A DNA stretch of 64,000 nucleotides from NCBI RefSeq assembly GCF_004342605.1, contig NZ_SLZL01000001.1:124001-188000 (forward strand), written 5' to 3'. A program made the translations under genes and the position numbers. The stretch's first letter is position 1; the number at the start of each line of letters is the position of its first letter. The stretch comes from Caulobacter sp. BK020. Lineage in GTDB: Bacteria; Pseudomonadota; Alphaproteobacteria; Caulobacterales; Caulobacteraceae. The notes beneath the pieces are model-generated. The model had not been told where the DNA came from, did no database searches, and saw nothing but the letters and a program-made list of their open reading frames with translations. Shown in pieces: positions 28,132-38,235 of this stretch.

Positions 28132-29030
28132 GCCGCTTCATCCAGATCGTCGAGGTCGGCCCACGCGATGGGCTGCAGAACGAGAAGCTGTCCCTGCCGG
28201 TCGACGAGAAGCTGGACCTGATCCGCAGGCTCGAGGCGGCCGGCGCCCGACGGATCGAGACCGTGTCGTTCGTCAATCCCAACCGCGTGCCGCAGATGGC
28301 CGGGGCCGAGGAAATCCAGGCCGCCCTGACGCCCGACCTCGACCGTTCACGGATCGGCCTGGTGCTGAACATGCGCGGCTGGGACCGCTGCGTGGCCGCC
28401 CAGTGCGACGAGGCCAATGTCGTGGTCTGCGCCACCGACGGCTTCGGCCTGGCCAACCAGGGCGCCACCGCCGCCCAGCAGGTCGACGCCCTGGCCGCCA
28501 TCGTCGAGCGCCAGGCGGTGGAGGGCGGGCCGCCGATCACCGCGACGATCTCGGTGGCCTTTGGCTGCCCGTTCGACGGCGAGGTGTCGGAGGACCAGGT
28601 CGTGGCCATCGCCCGCGACGCGGCGTCGATGGGCGTGGCCGAGATCGCCATCGCCGACACCATCGGGGTCGCCGATCCGTGGACCGTCCGCCGGCGGATC
28701 GAGGCGGTCCGCGCCGCCGCCCCAGACGTCCGGCTGCGGATGCACTTCCACGACACCCGCAACACGGGCCTCGCCAACGCCTATGCCAGCGTCGAGGCGG
28801 GGGTGGACGTGCTGGACGCCTCGGTCGGCGGCCTGGGCGGCTGCCCGTTCGCCCCGAACGCCACCGGCAACATCGGCACCGAGGACCTGGTCTACATGCT
28901 GGAACGGGCCGGGTTCGAGACCGGCTACGACCTGTCGGCCCTGATCGAGATCGGCCGCCAGATCAGCGAACGGCTGGGCAAGAGCGCCCCGGCGTCCTCG
29001 CTGGCGCGGGCCGGCGGTTTTCCCGGTTAG
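28128..29030 (+). CDS. Hydroxymethylglutaryl-CoA lyase
   Basis: 300 residues. Cleaves HMG-CoA into acetyl-CoA and acetoacetate in leucine catabolism. DRE-TIM barrel: VEVGPRDGLQNE (the metal- and substrate-binding R-D-x-x-Q motif, residues about 8-19), LRMHFHDTRNTGLANAY with the metal histidine pair, and the HMG-CoA lyase signature GGLGGCPFAPNATGN carrying the catalytic cysteine (about residue 240). It shares ATGA with the preceding glycosyltransferase, a coupling with no evident metabolic logic. No other leucine-degradation gene is adjacent. Confidence 0.94.
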   Translation: MSRFIQIVEVGPRDGLQNEKLSLPVDEKLDLIRRLEAAGARRIETVSFVNPNRVPQMAGAEEIQAALTPDLDRSRIGLVLNMRGWDRCVAAQCDEANVVVCATDGFGLANQGATAAQQVDALAAIVERQAVEGGPPITATISVAFGCPFDGEVSEDQVVAIARDAASMGVAEIAIADTIGVADPWTVRRRIEAVRAAAPDVRLRMHFHDTRNTGLANAYASVEAGVDVLDASVGGLGGCPFAPNATGNIGTEDLVYMLERAGFETGYDLSALIEIGRQISERLGKSAPASSLARAGGFPG

Positions 29031-29046
29031 GTCGGGTGCTGCGATC

Positions 29047-29072
29047 GGGGACAGGCGCATGCGCCTGTCCCC
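29047..29072. repeat. Dispersed palindrome, family A (perfect copy)
   Basis: A perfect 26-base palindrome beginning GGGGACAGGCGCATG, identical to 50147-50172, between the convergent HMG-CoA lyase and glycosyltransferase genes. It could serve as a bidirectional transcript end. Confidence 0.92.
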
Positions 29073-29083
29073 AGCTGGAAACC

Positions 29084-30010
29084 CTAGATCGGCCGTCCCG
29101 TGATCTTCCAGAGCAGCGGCCGCGACACGCTCATCAGCAGGATGGCCGGGGCCAGCAGGACGGCGATCACGTAGCGCTGGATCGTGTCGGCCCGCTTGAT
29201 GAAGTAGCGCGACAGGCCCACGCCCTTGTGGAACTCGACCTTCAGCGGGTGCTCCAGGCTGGTGTGGCCCAGGTGGATCACCTCCGCGGCCGGCTGGAAC
29301 AGCACCTGGCCGCCGGCTTGGCGGGCGCGCCAGCACAGGTCGATGTCCTCGACGTGCAGGAAATAGCCTTCGTCGAAGCCGCTCAGCAGGTCGAAATCCT
29401 CGCGGCGCAGGGCGAAGCAGGCGCCGGAAATGGTCGGCATCGGCACGGGCGCCTCGGGCAGGGGCTCGCGTTCGCGGTGGATCTCGAAATTGCGCAGGGC
29501 CTTGAAGCGCAGGGTCAGGTGGCCGAAGCTGAGCAGGGTGGTGACCGGCGTGACCTCGCCGCGACGGCCGCCGCGCTGCTCGCTGCCGTCGGTGTTCATC
29601 ACCCGCGCCCCGACCACGGTCGGGACCGGCTGGTTCTCGAACGCCCCGACCAGGGCCTCGACACAGCCCGGCTGCAGATTGGCGTCGGGATTGAGGAAGA
29701 TGAGGTATTCGCCGCGCGCGGTCTCGGCCCCCATGTTGGCCCCGCGCGCGAAGCCGACATTGCCGTGCCCCTGCTGCAGGACCACCCGGGCCTCGCTGCG
29801 GCCCAGGGCGCGCAGGCGCTCGGCCTCGTCGGGCGGCGAGCCGTTGTCGATGATGACGAACTCGTCGACCAGCGGCTCGGCCAGCACGTGCTCGATGCTT
29901 TCGACCAGGGCTTCCCCCGTCTGGTAGACGACCATGACCACCGAGACGCGCGGCCGAACCGGCCGCGCGCCCGTGACGAAGGTCGAATGCGAGGGAAGAA
30001 TACTGTTCAT
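29084..30010 (-). CDS. Family 2 glycosyltransferase, rhamnosyltransferase-like
   Basis: 308 residues. VSVVMVVYQTGEALVESIEHVLAEP opens the GT-A domain (about residues 23-47), followed by FVIIDNGSPPDEAERL, the YLIFLNPDANLQPGC metal-binding motif (DxD-like NPDAN) and FDEGYFLHVEDIDLCWRARQAG, which is typical of WbbL/rhamnosyl-type polysaccharide transferases. A hydrophobic C-terminal stretch (AVLLAPAILLMSVS) may hold it to the membrane. The ATG shares its last base with the TGA of thrS (TGATG), so it follows thrS in one transcript. Confidence 0.9.
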   Translation of the reverse strand: MNSILPSHSTFVTGARPVRPRVSVVMVVYQTGEALVESIEHVLAEPLVDEFVIIDNGSPPDEAERLRALGRSEARVVLQQGHGNVGFARGANMGAETARGEYLIFLNPDANLQPGCVEALVGAFENQPVPTVVGARVMNTDGSEQRGGRRGEVTPVTTLLSFGHLTLRFKALRNFEIHREREPLPEAPVPMPTISGACFALRREDFDLLSGFDEGYFLHVEDIDLCWRARQAGGQVLFQPAAEVIHLGHTSLEHPLKVEFHKGVGLSRYFIKRADTIQRYVIAVLLAPAILLMSVSRPLLWKITGRPI

Positions 30011-31980
30011 CAGGCCTGCACTGACGCCTCGGGCCGGGCGCGCTGACGGGCCAGGTCCGGCGGGGTCGCTTCCTCGGTCAGGACGCGCCCGGCCTCCTCC
30101 AGCGACAATACCTTCTGCCCTTCGCCGCCGAGGCGACGCAGGGCGACTTCCCCGTTCTCGGCTTCCTTACGCCCGACCACTGCAATCACCGGCACCTTCG
30201 CGAGGCTGTGCTCGCGAATCTTGTAGTTGATCTTCTCGTTCCTGAAATCGACCTCTGCGCGAATGCCCAGGGAAGTCAATCGATCGGCCACGCGCTGGGC
30301 GTAATCGTCGGCGTCCGACGTGATGGTGGCCACCACGACCTGCACCGGCGCCAGCCACAGCGGCAGGGCGCCGGCGTAGTTCTCCAGCAGGATGCCGATG
30401 AAGCGCTCGAACGATCCAAGGATCGCGCGGTGCAGCATCACGGGCCGGTGCTTGGCGCCGTCCTCGCCGATATATTCGGCGCCCAGCCGCTCGGGCAGGA
30501 CATAGTCCAGCTGCAGCGTGCCGCAGGTCCATTCACGGCCAATGGCGTCCTGGACGATGAAGTCCAGCTTCGGCGCGTAGAAGGCGCCGTCGCCCTCGGC
30601 GATCACCGGCTCGACGCCCGCCAGCCGCGCGGCCTCGGCCAGCATGCCTTCGGCCTTGTCCCAGAACGCGTCAGAGCCGGCGCGCAGCTCCGGACGCGTG
30701 GCCAGGGCGATGTACTTGGTGGTCATGCCCAGGTCGCCGTGGATCATCCGCGTCAGGCGGATGAAACGCTCGGTCTCCTCGACGATCTGGTCCTCGCGGC
30801 AGAAGATGTGGGCGTCGTCCTGGGTGAAGGCGCGCACCCGCATCAGGCCGTGCAGGGCGCCGGACGGTTCGTAGCGGTGGCACGAGCCGAACTCGGCCAT
30901 GCGCATGGGCAGCTCACGATAGGACCGCTGGCCCACGTTCCAGATCTGCACGTGGCCCGGGCAGTTCATCGGCTTGAGGGACAGGATCTCGCCTTCCACC
31001 GTCTCGCAGACGAACATGTTGGCGCGATACTTGTCCCAATGGCCCGACTTCTCCCAGAAGGCCTTGTCCAGCACCTGGGGCGTCTTGACCTCGATATAGC
31101 CGGCGCGGTCGAGCTGGCGGCGCATATAGGCCTCCAGCGTCTGCCACAGCTTCCAGCCCTTGGGGTGCCAGAAGACCATGCCGCGGCCTTCTTCCTGCAT
31201 GTGGAACAGGCCCAGCGACTTGCCCAGCTTGCGGTGGTCGCGCTTCTCGGCCTCCTCGATGCGCGTCAGATAGGCCTCGAGATCGGCTTCCGACGCCCAG
31301 GCCGTGCCGTAGATTCGCTGCAGCTGGGCGTTGTTCTGGTCGCCGCGCCAGTAGGCGCCGGCCAGCTTGGTCAACTTGAAGGCCTTGCCCACGTGCTTGG
31401 TCGACGGCAGGTGAGGCCCGCGGCAGAGGTCCTTCCAGTTCCCCTGGCGATAGACCGTGATCGTGTCCGTGGGCGGCAGGTCGCGGATGATCTGCGCCTT
31501 GTAGGCCTCGCCGATGTCGTCGAAGTGCCTGATGGCTTCGTCGCGGTCCCAGACCTCGCGCGTGATCTTCTCGTCGCGGTCGACGATCTCCTTCATGCGC
31601 TTTTCGATCACGGCCAGGTCGTCCAGGCTGAACGGCTCGTCGCGGGCGAAGTCGTAATAGAAGCCGTCCTCGACGTTCGGACCGATCGTCACCTGGGTGC
31701 CGGGGAACAGTTCCTGCACGGCCTCGGCCAGCACGTGGGCAGTGTCGTGGCGGATGGTGTCGAGCGCATCGGGGGCCTCGCGCGTGATGATCTCGAACTT
31801 GCCGCCGCCGCCCAGCAGGTCGGGCGTCAGCGGACGATCCAGGTCCAGCAGCTGGCCGTCCAGCTTGATCAGCAGGGCCTTCTTCTCCAGCGACTTGGAG
31901 ATCGAGGCGGCCACGTCACGGCCCGTCGAACCGTCAGCGTACTGGCGGGCCGAGCCGTCGGGGAAAATCAGGTCGATCAT
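30010..31980 (-). CDS. thrS: Threonine-tRNA ligase
   Basis: 656 residues, full length. TGS domain ([17 protein letters not shown], residues 1-60), editing domain ([18 protein letters not shown] ... GFYYDF), then the class II catalytic core with CPGH as zinc-cysteine region, [31 protein letters not shown] as motif 2, and a C-terminal anticodon-binding domain ([21 protein letters not shown]). The editing site histidines (HDTAH) are intact. Overlaps yidD upstream by 4 bases. Confidence 0.98.
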   Translation of the reverse strand: MIDLIFPDGSARQYADGSTGRDVAASISKSLEKKALLIKLDGQLLDLDRPLTPDLLGGGGKFEIITREAPDALDTIRHDTAHVLAEAVQELFPGTQVTIGPNVEDGFYYDFARDEPFSLDDLAVIEKRMKEIVDRDEKITREVWDRDEAIRHFDDIGEAYKAQIIRDLPPTDTITVYRQGNWKDLCRGPHLPSTKHVGKAFKLTKLAGAYWRGDQNNAQLQRIYGTAWASEADLEAYLTRIEEAEKRDHRKLGKSLGLFHMQEEGRGMVFWHPKGWKLWQTLEAYMRRQLDRAGYIEVKTPQVLDKAFWEKSGHWDKYRANMFVCETVEGEILSLKPMNCPGHVQIWNVGQRSYRELPMRMAEFGSCHRYEPSGALHGLMRVRAFTQDDAHIFCREDQIVEETERFIRLTRMIHGDLGMTTKYIALATRPELRAGSDAFWDKAEGMLAEAARLAGVEPVIAEGDGAFYAPKLDFIVQDAIGREWTCGTLQLDYVLPERLGAEYIGEDGAKHRPVMLHRAILGSFERFIGILLENYAGALPLWLAPVQVVVATITSDADDYAQRVADRLTSLGIRAEVDFRNEKINYKIREHSLAKVPVIAVVGRKEAENGEVALRRLGGEGQKVLSLEEAGRVLTEEATPPDLARQRARPEASVQA

Positions 31981-32231
31981 TCTTCACAGTTCCACTTGCG
32001 CGGCGCGCGGGGTGGAGGCGGCGGGTCGTATCCCGAGCCGCCGAACGGATTGCATCGGCAGATCCGTTCCACCGCGAGCCAGGACCCCTTCAGGGGTCCA
32101 TGATCCTTGAGCGCCTGGGCCGCGTATTCCGAGCAGGTCGGCAGGTAGCGGCACTGGCGCCCGATGAAGGGCGAGAGCGTCGTCTTGTAGGCCCGCAGGC
32201 CCAGGTCGACGGTGCGTTCGTAGAGTGTCAT
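31977..32231 (-). CDS. yidD: Membrane protein insertion efficiency factor YidD
   Basis: 84 residues. YidD is a small membrane-associated protein that assists YidC-dependent insertion. The conserved core is complete: [31 protein letters not shown] and [17 protein letters not shown], with three of the conserved cysteines. The usual neighbours rnpA and yidC are absent here; instead it overlaps thrS (ATGA), which is common in Caulobacterales-type arrangements. The C-terminal proline run and KWNCEE tail are variable in the family. Confidence 0.94.
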   Translation of the reverse strand: MTLYERTVDLGLRAYKTTLSPFIGRQCRYLPTCSEYAAQALKDHGPLKGSWLAVERICRCNPFGGSGYDPPPPPRAPRKWNCEE

Positions 32232-32285
32232 GCCGGCGCTTTCGCGAACGGAGTCGGGACCTTATCGACTAGCGAAAAGTCGCGA

Positions 32286-32747
32286 TCAAGCGGCGCCGGC
32301 GCAGCTAGTTCGGGTTTGGGCGGCGCCTGTGGCCGTACGGACAGCCTCGACCGTGGCTTCGAACGCCAAAAGCGTCGAGGCGTGACGGGCAGGATAGTCC
32401 TTGACCGGCTCCAGCACGGCGAGCTCCGCAAATCGGCCCTCAGGAGGCGGGCCGCCTGACTTCAGCATAGCGCGCAAGGCGTCGCGGGCCAACTCGATCT
32501 CGGCGAGGTCGGCCCCGACCACCTGGGCGCCGAGGATGGCGGCCGAGGCCTGGCCCAGGGCGCAGGCGGCCACGTCCTGGGCGAAGTCCGTCACCCTGCC
32601 GTCGCGCACCGTCACGTCGACCACGATCCGGCTGCCGCACAACTTGGCGGTCTTCTCGGCGCTGGCGTCGGGCGCGGCCAGCCGTCCGGCCCGGGGCATG
32701 TTGGCCACCAGACCCAGGATCCGAGCCGAATAGAGATCGTCGATCAT
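32286..32747 (-). CDS. IscU/NifU-like Fe-S scaffold family protein
   Basis: 153 residues. The fold is that of the Fe-S scaffold: MIDDLYSARILGLVANMPRAGRL, KLCGSRIVVDVTVRDGRVTDFAQDVAACALGQASAAIL. A cysteine is present at KLCGS and AACALGQA, as in the scaffold's first two ligands. A third cysteine, expected near the C-terminal HPARHAS region, is replaced by the YPARHAST segment. This shortened, divergent form is common in alphaproteobacteria beside yidD. It may bind a metal cluster less tightly than IscU. The last 15 residues are variable. Confidence 0.85.
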   Translation of the reverse strand: MIDDLYSARILGLVANMPRAGRLAAPDASAEKTAKLCGSRIVVDVTVRDGRVTDFAQDVAACALGQASAAILGAQVVGADLAEIELARDALRAMLKSGGPPPEGRFAELAVLEPVKDYPARHASTLLAFEATVEAVRTATGAAQTRTSCAGAA

Positions 32748-32752
32748 GCCGC

Positions 32753-33214
32753 TTATGTGGGGGTGTTCTGGCGCTGCGACCAGAGCCCCTCGGCCCGCGC
32801 CTTCACCGCCTCGCCCATCCGGGTGAAGGCCGCCTTCAGGCGTCGGCGCTCGTCGCGGCTGACGAAGCGGACCAGCGGGCCCATGAACAGCTCGCCGTTC
32901 GAGAAGGTCGAGCCGATGTCGCTCATCTTCTCGATCTCCAGATAGCGGACGGCGGTCACGAAACCGTTCAGCCGCCTGGTGCGCCAGTGCAGCTGCTCGT
33001 ACGGCACCCAGTCCTGGACCACGGCCTCGACGGCCTGGGCCGGCGCGTCGCCGACCACCAGGTCGAAGCGCAACGGCGTGCCGATGCGCATCTCGCCCTC
33101 CATGCGCGGGTGGACCGGGTTCCAGTCCTTCCAGGCGGCGAAGTCGGAGACCACCTCCCAGACGATCTCGGCGGGGGCAAGCACCCCGGTGCGGAATTCT
33201 ACGGCGCGTTGCAT
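32753..33214 (-). CDS. SRPBCC-fold protein (polyketide cyclase/START-like)
   Basis: 153 residues from MQRAVEFRTGVLAPAEIVWEVVSDFAAWKDWNPVHPRM, a textbook opening of the SRPBCC hydrophobic-pocket family. PLRFDLVV, LHWRTRRLNGFVTAVRYLEIE and FSNGELFMGPLVRFVSRDERRRLKAAFTRMGEAVKARAEG complete the beta-grasp and the C-terminal helix. The ligand is unknown. It lies 5 bases upstream of the IscU-like gene and is probably co-transcribed with it and yidD-thrS. Confidence 0.85.
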   Translation of the reverse strand: MQRAVEFRTGVLAPAEIVWEVVSDFAAWKDWNPVHPRMEGEMRIGTPLRFDLVVGDAPAQAVEAVVQDWVPYEQLHWRTRRLNGFVTAVRYLEIEKMSDIGSTFSNGELFMGPLVRFVSRDERRRLKAAFTRMGEAVKARAEGLWSQRQNTPT

Positions 33215-33245
33215 GGGTGTCCGTCTAGCACTCTTAAAACATCCG

Positions 33246-33366
33246 CTCATCCCGGCGAATGCCGGGACCCAGATCCTCGGGCGGGGCGGATGACTGGATC
33301 AGCTCGGCGCTTTTGGCGTCAGCCTCAAAGCCATTCCATCTGGGTCCCGGCATTCGCCGGGATGAG
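33246..33366. repeat. Dispersed palindromic repeat, family F copy 2
   Basis: About 121 bases with ends CTCATCCCGGCGAATGCCGG and CCGGCATTCGCCGGGATGAG. The CCCAGAT / ATCTGGG inner arms are shared with copy 1 (25457-25575), while the arm tips differ by compensating changes (GACGAAAGTC against GGCGAATGCC). Paired changes suggest the hairpin itself is under selection. Confidence 0.92.
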
Positions 33367-33409
33367 CGGATTATGGGTGTAATTTAATTCTACACCAATC
33401 CAAAAACAC

Positions 33410-34798
<1,389 letters not shown>

Positions 34799-34979
34799 GG
34801 GAGGAGGGCGGCCTGACGTCGCGGGAGTGTTGCGGGGATATGGGTCGGCCCCATATAACGAGGGCACGCGCGCACGACCATCGCTGAAATGATGCAGGGC
34901 GCGCGACGGGTGGCACGCGTAATTCCAGGGCGAAAGGCGTCCTGGCGCAACTCAGCCCGTGGAAAGACCCTTCCCGCAC

Positions 34980-35636
34980 ATGGACGCACTGACCCGCGAG
35001 CGAACCCTGATCGGTCTCGGAGACGACACCGGTCTTGATCTTGAACCCGGCTTGCATCCCCATTCTTGGCGCCCCACCCGAGACGAGGCCATGGCCGCCG
35101 TCCGGACCCTGCTGGCCTGGGCCGGCGACAATCCCGACCGCGAAGGCCTGCTCGACACGCCCCAGCGCGTGGTCGACGCCTATGGCGAGTGGTTCGCCGG
35201 CTATCACGGCGACCCGGCCACGGAGCTCTCCCGCACCTTCGAGGACGTACAGGGCTACGACGACATGGTCATGCTGCGCGGCATCGACGTGCAGAGCCAC
35301 TGCGAGCACCACATGGCCCCGTTCCTGGGCAAGGCCTGGGTGGCCTACATGCCGACCGGCAAGGTGGTGGGCCTGTCCAAGCTGGCCCGGCTGGTCGAGA
35401 TCTTCGCCAAGCGTCTCCAGACCCAGGAGACCATGACCATGCAGATCGCCGACTCGATCGAGGATCACCTCAGCGCCGCCGGCGTGGCCGTGCTGATCGA
35501 CGCCGAGCACCAGTGCATGTCGACCCGCGGCGTGCGTCACCATGACGTCTCGACGATCACCACCCAGTTCCGCGGCGTGTTCAAGACCGACAAGGTTCTG
35601 CAGCAGCGGTTCATGGACCTGGCGACGCGGAAGTAG
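34980..35636 (+). CDS. folE: GTP cyclohydrolase I
   Basis: 218 residues from [12 protein letters not shown]; a GTG at 34959 would add 7. First step of tetrahydrofolate synthesis, GTP to dihydroneopterin triphosphate. [53 protein letters not shown] contains the zinc cysteine and catalytic histidine (SHCEHH, about 105-110), and [13 protein letters not shown] the second zinc cysteine. About 30 N-terminal residues precede the core, normal for bacterial FolE. Divergent from cysS; nothing in the 181-base gap suggests regulation. Confidence 0.97.
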   Translation: MDALTRERTLIGLGDDTGLDLEPGLHPHSWRPTRDEAMAAVRTLLAWAGDNPDREGLLDTPQRVVDAYGEWFAGYHGDPATELSRTFEDVQGYDDMVMLRGIDVQSHCEHHMAPFLGKAWVAYMPTGKVVGLSKLARLVEIFAKRLQTQETMTMQIADSIEDHLSAAGVAVLIDAEHQCMSTRGVRHHDVSTITTQFRGVFKTDKVLQQRFMDLATRK

Positions 35637-35646
35637 ATTCAACGCG

Positions 35647-35748
35647 GTGCGTCCTTCGAAGCCGCTTCGCGGCGTCTCAGGATGAGGAAGTCTGTGCTGC
35701 TTTCCTCTTCCTGAGGTGCGAGCCATAAGGCGAGCCTCGAAGGACGCA
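35647..35748. repeat. Dispersed palindromic repeat, family E copy 2
   Basis: About 102 bases bounded by GTGCGTCCTTCGAAGC and GCCTCGAAGGACGCA, with an inner CTCAGGATGAGG / CTTCCTGAGG core. Related to 22428-22536. Lies 10 bases after the folE stop. Confidence 0.9.
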
Positions 35749-35773
35749 GGGCGTCTCCTGGGGGCGTTGGACG

Positions 35774-37603
35774 ATGTTGAAGACCTGTCTGGCGGCCCTG
35801 GCCGTCGCGATGACGGCGAGCATGACCATGGCTGAAACGCCCAAAGCCCCCTGGGACTCCGACATCCTTCCACCGCCGCTCGCCTGGCATGGCGCCAGCG
35901 AGAAGCTGGTCGCCAAGCCGTCCGATCCCTGGATCACGCCGTCCGAGCGGACCGGCCTAACCGCCTCGCCCGACTACGCCGAGACCCGCGCCTGGCTGGA
36001 AAAGCTGGCCGCCGCCTCGCCGATGATCCGCATGGAGACCTTCGGCAAGTCGCCCGAGGGCCGCGACCTGCTGGTGGTCTATGCCGGTAAGGACGGCGAG
36101 GCGTTCGATCCCAAGAAGCCGGTGCTGCTGGTCCAGGCCGGCATCCATCCGGGCGAGATCGACGGCAAGGACGCCGGCATGATGCTCCTTAGGGATATCG
36201 CCTTCCACGGCAGGGACGCGCTGCTCGACAAGGTCAACCTGGTGTTCGTGCCGATCTTCAGCGTCGACGGCCACGAACGGGCCAGTCCCTACAGCCGTCC
36301 CAACCAGCGCGGCCCGACGGTCCAGGGCTGGCGGCACACGGCCCAGAACCTCAACCTGAACCGCGACTACGGCAAGCTCGACGCCCCGGAGATGCGGGCG
36401 ATGATCGGCCTGATCAACACGGTCCGGCCCGACCTCTACCTGGACATCCACGTCACCGACGGCGAGGACTATCAGTATGACGTCACCTATGGCTGGGCCG
36501 GCTATCTGGGCGACTTCGCGCGCTCGAAGGCCACCAGCGCCTGGCTGGACAACACCTATCTGCCGGCCACCGAGGCGGGGCTGAAGGCGGCGGGGCACGT
36601 CCCCGGCCAGCTGGTCTTCGCCCTGGACGACCGCGATCCGAAGAAGGGTCTGGGCGCCTCGCCGGCTTCGCTGCGCTATTCCAACGGCTATGGCGACGCC
36701 GCGCGGATCGCCACGGTGCTGGTCGAGAACCACTCGCTCAAGCCCTACCGCCAGCGCGTGCTGGGGACCTATGTCCTGCTGGAGGAGAGCCTGAAGGTGC
36801 TGGCCCGCGACGGCGCGGCCCTGCGCGCCGCCGAGGACCAGGACCGCGCTCGGCGGCCCGCGGTGGTCGAGGCCAATTTCGGAACCGGCTTCGGCAAGGG
36901 CGGCGACAAGCCGCTGCGCACCGTCAGCTTTCTGGGCGTGCGGTACGAGACCTACGACTCCCCCGCCTCGGGCCGCAGGGAGATCCGCTGGCTGGGTCAG
37001 CCCGACCCCCAGCCCTGGTCGCTGCCGCTCTACGCGGCCGAGCCGTCGCTGAAGCTGACCCCGCCCAAGGCCTACTGGATCTCGTCGGCCAAGCCGGACC
37101 TGATCGAGCGCCTGCGCGTCCACGGCGTCCAGATGGAGACCCTGGCGGCGCCGAAGGCGGTGTCGGTCGACATGATCCGCTTCACCACGCCGAAGATCGC
37201 CGCCCGCCCCAGCGAAGGCCATGTCGAGATCGCCGCCGGCCCGGTGACCCACGAGACCCGCACGGTCGCCTGGCCCGCCGGCTCGGTGCGGATCCCCACC
37301 GACCAGCCGCTGGGCGAACTGGTCACCCTGCTGCTGGAGCCGGAAAGCGACGAGAGCTTCTTCGCCTGGGGCCTGTTCCCGGAGGTGCTGCAGCGGGTCG
37401 AATATATCGAGGGCTACGCCATCGCCCCCCTGGCCGAAAAGATGCTGGCCGCCGATCCCAAGCTGAAGTCCGAGTTCGAGGCCAGGCTGGCCGCCGACCC
37501 GAAATTCGCCGCCGATCCCGACGCGCGGCTGGGGTGGTTCTACCAGCGCACGCCGTATTACGACGACCACTACAAGCTCTATCCGGTCGGGCGGGAGCTC
37601 TGA
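35774..37603 (+). CDS. Exported M14 family zinc carboxypeptidase
   Basis: 609 residues with a signal peptide (MLKTCLAALAVAMTASMTMA). Peptidase M14 domain: QAGIHPGEIDGKDAG supplies the first zinc His and Glu (about residues 122-125), YLDIHVTDG the second zinc histidine, and TVLVENHSLKPYR the catalytic glutamate. SVDGHERASPYSRPNQRGP is the substrate-binding segment. A further 300 residues after the catalytic domain form a second, probably beta-rich, domain of unknown role. Probably periplasmic and trims peptides. It lies between repeats of families E and B. Confidence 0.9.
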   Translation: MLKTCLAALAVAMTASMTMAETPKAPWDSDILPPPLAWHGASEKLVAKPSDPWITPSERTGLTASPDYAETRAWLEKLAAASPMIRMETFGKSPEGRDLLVVYAGKDGEAFDPKKPVLLVQAGIHPGEIDGKDAGMMLLRDIAFHGRDALLDKVNLVFVPIFSVDGHERASPYSRPNQRGPTVQGWRHTAQNLNLNRDYGKLDAPEMRAMIGLINTVRPDLYLDIHVTDGEDYQYDVTYGWAGYLGDFARSKATSAWLDNTYLPATEAGLKAAGHVPGQLVFALDDRDPKKGLGASPASLRYSNGYGDAARIATVLVENHSLKPYRQRVLGTYVLLEESLKVLARDGAALRAAEDQDRARRPAVVEANFGTGFGKGGDKPLRTVSFLGVRYETYDSPASGRREIRWLGQPDPQPWSLPLYAAEPSLKLTPPKAYWISSAKPDLIERLRVHGVQMETLAAPKAVSVDMIRFTTPKIAARPSEGHVEIAAGPVTHETRTVAWPAGSVRIPTDQPLGELVTLLLEPESDESFFAWGLFPEVLQRVEYIEGYAIAPLAEKMLAADPKLKSEFEARLAADPKFAADPDARLGWFYQRTPYYDDHYKLYPVGREL

Positions 37604-37605
37604 TC

Positions 37606-37683
37606 GGGGACATGCCCTTGCGGCGTGTCCCCACCGGCTCGCGCGGCGCTTGAACTTGGGACACGCCGCAAGGGCATGTCCCC
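37606..37683. repeat. Composite palindromic repeat, family B (two inverted units)
   Basis: Inverted units 37606-37632 and 37658-37683 with a 25-base spacer (GCTCGCGCGGCGCT core), the same architecture as 23417-23495. Begins 3 bases past the M14 peptidase stop codon. Confidence 0.92.
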
Positions 37684-37780
37684 GCCCGCGAAGGTCGCCT
37701 CCCCCACGAGCCCGCTTGCCAGCGCCGCCGAACGCTGAACCTTATGCCGGCCAGTTCGACCCGTTTTCACGAGCACCCCG

Positions 37781-38182
37781 ATGGACACCATCGCTTCCGG
37801 CCACGCGGCCGCCCTGTGGGTGGGGCTGCACGTCCTGCTCCTGCTGACCCTGTCGCTGCTGGTCGTGCGCCTGCGGCAAAAGCACAAGGTGGCCCTGGGC
37901 GACGAGGGCATTCCCGAGCTGGCCCGCGCCATCCGCGCCTTCGGCAACGCCAGCGAATACGTGCCCGTCGGCCTGGCGGCGATCATCGTCCTGGCCCTGG
38001 TCGGCGCCCCGCCGCTGGCGATCCACGTGGTGGGGCTGGTGCTGCTGTCCGGCCGGCTGATCCATGCCGTGGGCCTGTCCAACAGCGGCGGCGCCTCGAT
38101 CGCGCGCTCGGTCGGCATGATCTGTACCTGGGTGGCCTACATCTTCGGGGCGGTGGCCCTGCTGTTCTACGCGATCGGCTGA
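37781..38182 (+). CDS. MAPEG family membrane protein
   Basis: 133 residues with four membrane helices (about 7-30, 60-78, 80-97 and 108-130). The GST-type MAPEG pattern is present: VVRLRQKHKVALGDEGIPELARAIRAFGNASEYVPVGLAAIIVLAL, where the family has a conserved R-x-x-R-A-x-x-N-x-x-E helix. LSGRLIHAVGL follows, with the conserved R-x-x-H-A. Members are glutathione- or lipid-modifying membrane enzymes, but bacterial functions are mostly unknown. It is 53 bases upstream of tldE and possibly co-transcribed. Confidence 0.9.
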   Translation: MDTIASGHAAALWVGLHVLLLLTLSLLVVRLRQKHKVALGDEGIPELARAIRAFGNASEYVPVGLAAIIVLALVGAPPLAIHVVGLVLLSGRLIHAVGLSNSGGASIARSVGMICTWVAYIFGAVALLFYAIG

Positions 38183-38235
38183 TCCGCCCCGGCGCGGCGC
38201 TTGCCCCCGCCCCGCCCCCTCGTCCATAAGACCGC

